This document shows, piece by piece, positions 6,791-10,337 of a DNA stretch of 10,337 nucleotides; position 1 is the stretch's first letter, and each line of letters opens with the position of its first letter. A program made the position numbers and the translations under genes. The notes beneath the pieces were generated by a model. It did no database searches. It saw nothing but the letters and a program-made list of their open reading frames with translations, and was not told the DNA's origin. Source of the DNA: Actinomycetales bacterium (GTDB taxonomy: Bacteria; Actinomycetota; Actinomycetes; Propionibacteriales; Nocardioidaceae); assembly GCA_012513165.1 (NCBI GenBank), contig JAAZCT010000005.1:1-10337 (forward strand), written 5' to 3'.

Positions 6791-6969
6791 GCGCGTCTTC
6801 CTTTGTTGAGCGATGAGATTTCGACTGGCTATGTTCTCGAAGTCGAGACCGATGCGCAAATGTTTCCCACCGGAAACCTAACGCATGCTGGGGTTCTCGT
6901 TTGCATCCGCAGCCAAATTATTCATCTCACGCTCGCCGCGAAAGTGCTCCGTGAGAAACTGGCAAAGGC

Positions 6970-7042
6970 GCCCCCGTAGCTCAGTGGATAGAGCAGCCGC
7001 CTCCTAAGCGAAAGGTCGCAGGTTCGACTCCTGCCGGGGGCA
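6970..7042 (+). tRNA. tRNA-Arg (anticodon CCT)
   Basis: A 73-base cloverleaf without encoded CCA. The acceptor stem GCCCCCG (6970-6976) pairs perfectly with CGGGGGC (7035-7041), and the discriminator is A7042. The D stem is GCTC/GAGC and the T arm GCAGG-TTCGACT-CCTGC. The anticodon loop CTCCTAA places CCT at 7003-7005, which reads AGG. The anticodon stem is weak: GCCGC (6996-7000) against GCGAA (7008-7012) gives three pairs, with a C-A and a G-A mismatch at the top. Confidence 0.95.
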
Positions 7043-7090
7043 CACTCGAAAATGGCTACGCGCTTCAACGAATGACGTCAAGGAAACAGT

Positions 7091-7408
7091 ATGAGTCAAG
7101 AACAACCTCCAGAGCTGCCACCCGAACTATCTCAAGACCTCAACTCACTTGATGTGGTTCGTCGCAGGGTACTCGCGATCGGTTTCCTCACGATCGTGCT
7201 GCACGGCGTCGTGGCCCTCATCTGGTTGGGCGTCATCTACCGAAACGACGGCCGCACCAGCGACTCCGTCATCATGTTCGTGATGTCTGCGGTCGTGGCT
7301 CTTGTTTCTTACGCAGTAACCCGAGTCATCCTAGGCCAGAAAATCTGGTCGCCGATCTGGATTCTCGTGTCCCTCGCGCCAACCGTCATCGCAGTACTCT
7401 GGCGCTGA
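7091..7408 (+). CDS. Small three-helix membrane protein of unknown function
   Basis: A 105-residue protein I do not recognise. The first 20 residues are acidic and proline-rich (QEQPPELPPELSQDL). Three predicted membrane helices follow, at about 27-49, 59-80 and 86-103. The positive residues RRR at 24-26 suggest the N-terminus is inside the cell. ATG 7091 is preceded by AGGA at 7081-7084, a convincing ribosome binding site. It follows the tRNA by 48 bases with no visible terminator between, so it may be co-transcribed with the tRNA. Its stop codon directly abuts the stop codon of the gene on the other strand. Confidence 0.75.
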   Translation: MSQEQPPELPPELSQDLNSLDVVRRRVLAIGFLTIVLHGVVALIWLGVIYRNDGRTSDSVIMFVMSAVVALVSYAVTRVILGQKIWSPIWILVSLAPTVIAVLWR

Positions 7409-7900
7409 CTAGGTGGCGTCGGCCAAGTCCGAATCGCTCTTCTCGCGGTCTTGGTCAAAATCGCGATACTTAACGATGCTGTAGACCAATCCCGCCGTGC
7501 CTAAGCACGCAGAAAAGATGATGCCCAGCCCACCCGGCCAACCGGCCGCTGGAAGCTCGGGACCGAAGCCAACACCGAGTATCGAGAACTCTGGGATCGT
7601 CGGACCCATCCACCACACCACGCCGACTAACGCCACGGCCGTAATCCCAAAAACGCTGACCATGATTCGCGGAAGCGTGGCTACTCCAAACGTTGCGCCT
7701 TCGACGGCTTTGCGGTGCAACGGGTCAAGAATCAATTCAGCCCATTCGTAATGCCTCGCCAAAAGCGCCACACCCGCCACGACCGCCAACATTCCCGGCC
7801 CCGGCAAAATCATCATAAAGATGCCCGCCACGACCAACAACCAACCCAGAGATTCACTTCCAGTGCGGTTGAACCAAACTTGAAGGCGACGCATAAACAT
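7409..7900 (-). CDS. PGPGW-family putative transmembrane protein
   Basis: A 163-residue membrane protein of the PGPGW (TIGR02611-like) family, function unknown. The signature lies between two helices near the N-terminus: GWLLVVAGIFMMILPGPGMLAVVAGVALLARHYEWA reads from about residue 19, given here only as the PGPG at 33-36 with flanking helices at 17-31 and 37-48. Two further helices lie at about 80-98 and 123-143, followed by an acidic tail. ATG 7900 begins three bases after the stop of the DtxR-type regulator, so the two are surely one transcription unit. The pairing might put this membrane protein under the same iron-related control, but that is only an inference from position. Confidence 0.85.
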   Translation of the reverse strand: MFMRRLQVWFNRTGSESLGWLLVVAGIFMMILPGPGMLAVVAGVALLARHYEWAELILDPLHRKAVEGATFGVATLPRIMVSVFGITAVALVGVVWWMGPTIPEFSILGVGFGPELPAAGWPGGLGIIFSACLGTAGLVYSIVKYRDFDQDREKSDSDLADAT

Positions 7901-7903
7901 GAT

Positions 7904-8593
7904 CTACACCGAAACGAACAAGTGCGCAGCGGACTCTTTGTCTAACTCGGCAGTTTCGCCGAGGCGGGCGATAACCACACCATTGTGACCGCGCGACACG
8001 AGGACGTCGTTACCAGGCAGCGCGCCGACTCTGCGCAATACCGACATGGCTTCCGTGTCCTTTTGCAACTCTTCAGCGATGCGCCGAATCACGAAACGAA
8101 CCGAATCTGCGTCGTCAGAGAGAGTTTTGGTCAACGACACAACACCCTCGAGGAACTCCGTCTTGCGCTCTTCCTCACCGAGTTCGGCTAACCCAGGGAT
8201 CGGGTTTCCATACGGCGATTCCGTGGGGTGCTTGAGCAGTTCGACCAAACGTCGTTCCACCTGCTCGGACATGACGTGCTCCCAGCGACAGGCTGCCTCG
8301 TGGACGAACTCGATCTCCCGACCGATGATGTCCGTCAGCAACCGCTCAGCCAAGCGATGTTTGCGCATCACCCGTGTGGCAAGTGCGCGGCCCTTCTCAG
8401 ACAACAGCAGTTGGCGATCGCCCTCGACGGTCACGAGCCCATCGCGTTCCATTCGAGCCACGGTCTGGCTTACCGTCGGGCCGCTTTGGTGAAGCCGCTC
8501 TGCAATTCGGGCCCGAAGAGGCACAATGCCTTCTTCTTCCAACTCGAAGATGGTTCGCAGGTACATCTCGGTAGTGTCGATCAACTCACTCAC
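7904..8593 (-). CDS. dtxR: DtxR/IdeR family iron-dependent transcriptional regulator
   Basis: Metal-dependent repressor that, when loaded with Fe2+, binds iron-uptake and storage promoters. Starting at GTG 8593 (229 aa) the N-terminus VSELIDTTEMYLRTI lines up with DtxR residue for residue. All primary ligands are present at the DtxR positions: Met10, His79, Glu83, His98, Cys102, Glu105, His106. The helix-turn-helix is at about 26-50 (RIAERLHQSGPTVSQTVARM). The dimerisation domain with HEAACRWEHVMS runs to about 140, and an SH3-like domain fills the C-terminus. Cys102 favours iron over manganese sensing. A second GTG immediately upstream (8596) would add one residue. No ribosome binding site is correctly spaced; AGGAG lies 17 or more bases upstream, partly inside a hairpin. 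The PGPGW gene follows after three bases. Confidence 0.95.
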   Translation of the reverse strand: MSELIDTTEMYLRTIFELEEEGIVPLRARIAERLHQSGPTVSQTVARMERDGLVTVEGDRQLLLSEKGRALATRVMRKHRLAERLLTDIIGREIEFVHEAACRWEHVMSEQVERRLVELLKHPTESPYGNPIPGLAELGEEERKTEFLEGVVSLTKTLSDDADSVRFVIRRIAEELQKDTEAMSVLRRVGALPGNDVLVSRGHNGVVIARLGETAELDKESAAHLFVSV

Positions 8594-8616
8594 CACGCCA
8601 TCATGCCATGTTTCTC

Positions 8617-8631
8617 CTGACGGTTCGTCAG
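8617..8631. promoter_or_regulatory. Palindrome upstream of the dtxR-type gene
   Basis: CTGACGGTTCGTCAG is a perfect six-base inverted repeat with a three-base centre, 23 bases ahead of the chosen start. It may be an operator. On the RNA it would form a hairpin taking in the AGG of the AGGAG sequence. It does not resemble the known DtxR box. Confidence 0.4.
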
Positions 8632-8710
8632 TTAAGTCGCCTGAATGCTCGAATCCGACCTAAAACAGTACGTCCACATGACCGCGGGGCTCACCAGAAG
8701 CCGCAACTCG

Positions 8711-9928
8711 TTACAGCACGGACTGCCACAAGCCGCGGGTATCGACGACCTTGGTCTGCGGGTTCAGCGAACCTGGAACGTCAATGAAAGCGTCATGATC
8801 GACGAGCAACACGACGAGGTCTGCGCTGCCGAGAACCGATTGATCCACGAGTTCGAGTCCGGCTTCTGCTAGCGAGTCGGGAAGCTCGTCCACGAACGGT
8901 TCAACAACGACCACCCGCGCCCCGGCGAAGGTTTCGGCCACACGCTTGGCAATCGAAACTGCTGGGCTGCCACGCAAATCATCTACGTTCTTCTTGAACG
9001 CGAGGCCCAAGAGCGCGATCGTTTTGGCATCTGAACCGCCGGCGCGTGCCATTTGATCGAGGACGAAGTCCGGCTTGGCATCGTTCACGTCTCGGGCCAG
9101 TTTCACCAGTCTCGCCTCGGCTGGAGCCGCTTCGGCGAGGAACCACGGGTCGACGGCGATGCAGTGGCCGCCTACTCCCGGACCAGGGGTCAAAATGTTG
9201 ACTCGCGGATGGCGGTTCGCCAGAGCGATCAGTTCCCACACGTCGATATCCAAATGGTCTGCAATGAGCGATAACTCGTTCGCAAAGGCAATGTTGACAT
9301 CTCGGTACGAGTTCTCAACGAGTTTTGCCGCCTCAGCCGTTCGGGCGGTCGTCATAAAAACGTCCCCCTTGCAGAACAACTCGTATACGGCCTTGGCGCG
9401 CTGCGACGCACGTTCTGTAATTCCACCGACGATGCGGTCATTCTTCACGAGTTCTTCAAGGATCTGTCCGGGCAAAACCCGCTCGGGCCCGTGCGCGAAA
9501 TCAATGGAGTCAATGTCGAGTTCGGGACGTTCTTCAGCGACCCAGTCGCGCACCATTTCCGTGGCTCCCGGAGGGCTGGTGCTTTCCAGAATCACGAGTT
9601 CGCCGCCGGTCAACACTGCTGCGATCTCACGCGAAGCCGATTCGACATAACTCAAGTCCGCGCGATTCTCGGCCGTGATGGGCGTTGGGACCGCCACGAT
9701 ATAGACGTCGGCTGGAACCGGCTGCGTGCCGGCCGTGAGGCGTCCCTCGGACACAACCTTCGCGAGCAGTTCTTCGAGTCCCGGCTCGACGAAGTGCAGC
9801 CGACCAGCATTAATCTCGCTGACAACCGCCGGAACCTTATCGACTCCAAAGACGGTTTGATCGGCTTGAGCCAACACAACAGCAGTCGGTAGCCCGATAT
9901 ACCCCAAACCAACAACACACATGCGCAC
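8711..9928 (-). CDS. wecC: UDP-N-acetyl-D-mannosamine dehydrogenase
   Basis: Cytoplasmic NAD-dependent four-electron dehydrogenase that turns UDP-ManNAc into UDP-ManNAcA for a surface polysaccharide. At 405 aa it has the usual family length. The N-terminal Rossmann domain begins with [10 protein letters not shown]. The central domain carries [12 protein letters not shown] with the likely catalytic Lys202 and [13 protein letters not shown] with the nucleophile Cys256. The C-terminal UDP-binding domain includes [16 protein letters not shown] near 307-322. I choose GTG 9928, since AGGAG sits seven bases upstream; a GTG at 9943 would place that site inside the gene. It diverges from wecB, which makes its substrate. 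UDP-glucose dehydrogenase is the main alternative in this superfamily, but the sequence and the wecB neighbour favour WecC. Confidence 0.92.
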   Translation of the reverse strand: MRMCVVGLGYIGLPTAVVLAQADQTVFGVDKVPAVVSEINAGRLHFVEPGLEELLAKVVSEGRLTAGTQPVPADVYIVAVPTPITAENRADLSYVESASREIAAVLTGGELVILESTSPPGATEMVRDWVAEERPELDIDSIDFAHGPERVLPGQILEELVKNDRIVGGITERASQRAKAVYELFCKGDVFMTTARTAEAAKLVENSYRDVNIAFANELSLIADHLDIDVWELIALANRHPRVNILTPGPGVGGHCIAVDPWFLAEAAPAEARLVKLARDVNDAKPDFVLDQMARAGGSDAKTIALLGLAFKKNVDDLRGSPAVSIAKRVAETFAGARVVVVEPFVDELPDSLAEAGLELVDQSVLGSADLVVLLVDHDAFIDVPGSLNPQTKVVDTRGLWQSVL

Positions 9929-10022
9929 GACGGTTCTCCTCACAGTTCACTTCGACTCTCGGTATCCTTTCATAAGACCCGCGTTCATTCACGAATCGGG
10001 CAACTCGCAACCAAGGAGAATC
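9929..10022. promoter_or_regulatory. Shared intergenic region between wecC and wecB
   Basis: These 94 bases must contain the start signals of both divergent genes. TATCCT at 9963-9968 is a candidate -10 for wecB, with AAGGAG (10013-10018) as its ribosome binding site. For wecC, AGGAG lies just before its start. I see no clear -35 boxes and no convincing operator. Confidence 0.4.
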
Positions 10023-10337
10023 GTGGCCCTGAAGGTTATGCCTGTTTTCGGCACCCGGCCCGAAGCCATCAAGATGGCTCCCCTCATCACCGAATTGGAC
10101 AAGCACGACTCCACCGAAGCAATTGTCGCGGTCACCGGCCAGCATCGAGAAATGCTCGACCAAGTAAACGCAATGTTCTCGATCACTCCAGACATCGATT
10201 TGAACATCATGCAGGCCGGGCAGACGCTGCACCAGATCATCGAACGCACGCTCGCAGGGCTTACTCCGGTCTTACAGGCCGAAAAGCCGGACTACGTGGT
10301 CACCCAAGGCGACACCACCACCACCTTGGCCGCGAGC
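10023..10337 (+). CDS. wecB: UDP-N-acetylglucosamine 2-epimerase (non-hydrolysing), 3'-partial
   Basis: Interconverts UDP-GlcNAc and UDP-ManNAc, providing the substrate for WecC. Only the first 105 codons are in the window. They match the family start well: [14 protein letters not shown] at about 9-22, [12 protein letters not shown] near 38-49, and [11 protein letters not shown] at the window end, all parts of the first Rossmann half. GTG 10023 has AAGGAG four bases upstream. An internal ATG five codons later would cut the first beta strand. The frame is open to the window edge with no damage. Confidence 0.93.
   Translation, partial: MALKVMPVFGTRPEAIKMAPLITELDKHDSTEAIVAVTGQHREMLDQVNAMFSITPDIDLNIMQAGQTLHQIIERTLAGLTPVLQAEKPDYVVTQGDTTTTLAAS

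Noticed and set aside
6867..6882. AACCTAA near 6877 as a half DtxR/IdeR box
   Set aside because: Only one half-site resembles the consensus; the other half is unrelated.
8683..8703. Hairpin after wecC as a terminator
   Set aside because: The stem is short and bulged and no T-run follows in the direction of wecC transcription.

Overview
The window is a stretch of ordinary actinobacterial chromosome. The main evidence is a DtxR/IdeR regulator with every primary metal ligand in place, an AccD6-like carboxyltransferase paired with a TB7.3-like mini biotin carrier, an LpqC-like lipoprotein esterase, a short protein ending in PPHHG, frequent GTG starts and two apparent leaderless promoters. GC content is moderate by eye and I cannot place the genome below phylum. 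I see no transposase, integrase, phage gene or CRISPR array.

Layout. Positions 1-2331 (minus strand) hold two tandem CNNM/HlyC-CorC membrane transporter genes with an ATGA overlap. The downstream one is broken by a one-base frameshift near 639-643 and runs off the window start. From 2387 the plus strand carries a leaderless FmdB-type zinc-ribbon gene, then an acyl-CoA carboxylase carboxyltransferase coupled to a 75-residue biotin carrier and preceded by twin palindromic operator-like sites. After these come a membrane-anchored SAF-domain protein with a leaderless promoter and a CRP-like box, and mscL. Positions 5567-6790 (minus strand) hold a small conserved acidic protein and a secreted lipoprotein esterase. 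A tRNA-Arg(CCT) at 6970-7042 and a small three-helix membrane protein follow on the plus strand. On the minus strand, 7409-8593 is a DtxR/IdeR-type regulator followed by a PGPGW-family membrane protein, and 8711-9928 is a UDP-ManNAc dehydrogenase (wecC). Diverging from it at 10023 is the start of wecB, cut by the window end.

Functional themes. The carboxyltransferase and mini biotin carrier supply two of the parts needed to make malonyl-CoA; the biotin carboxylase is not here. WecB and WecC are consecutive steps making UDP-ManNAcA for a surface polysaccharide, and the window edge probably enters such a cluster. The regulator is the likely iron sensor. No new multi-gene system is visible. The most useful leads are the frameshifted transporter, the twin operators in front of the carboxylase genes, the CRP-like box at a leaderless promoter, and a tRNA with two mismatches in its anticodon stem.
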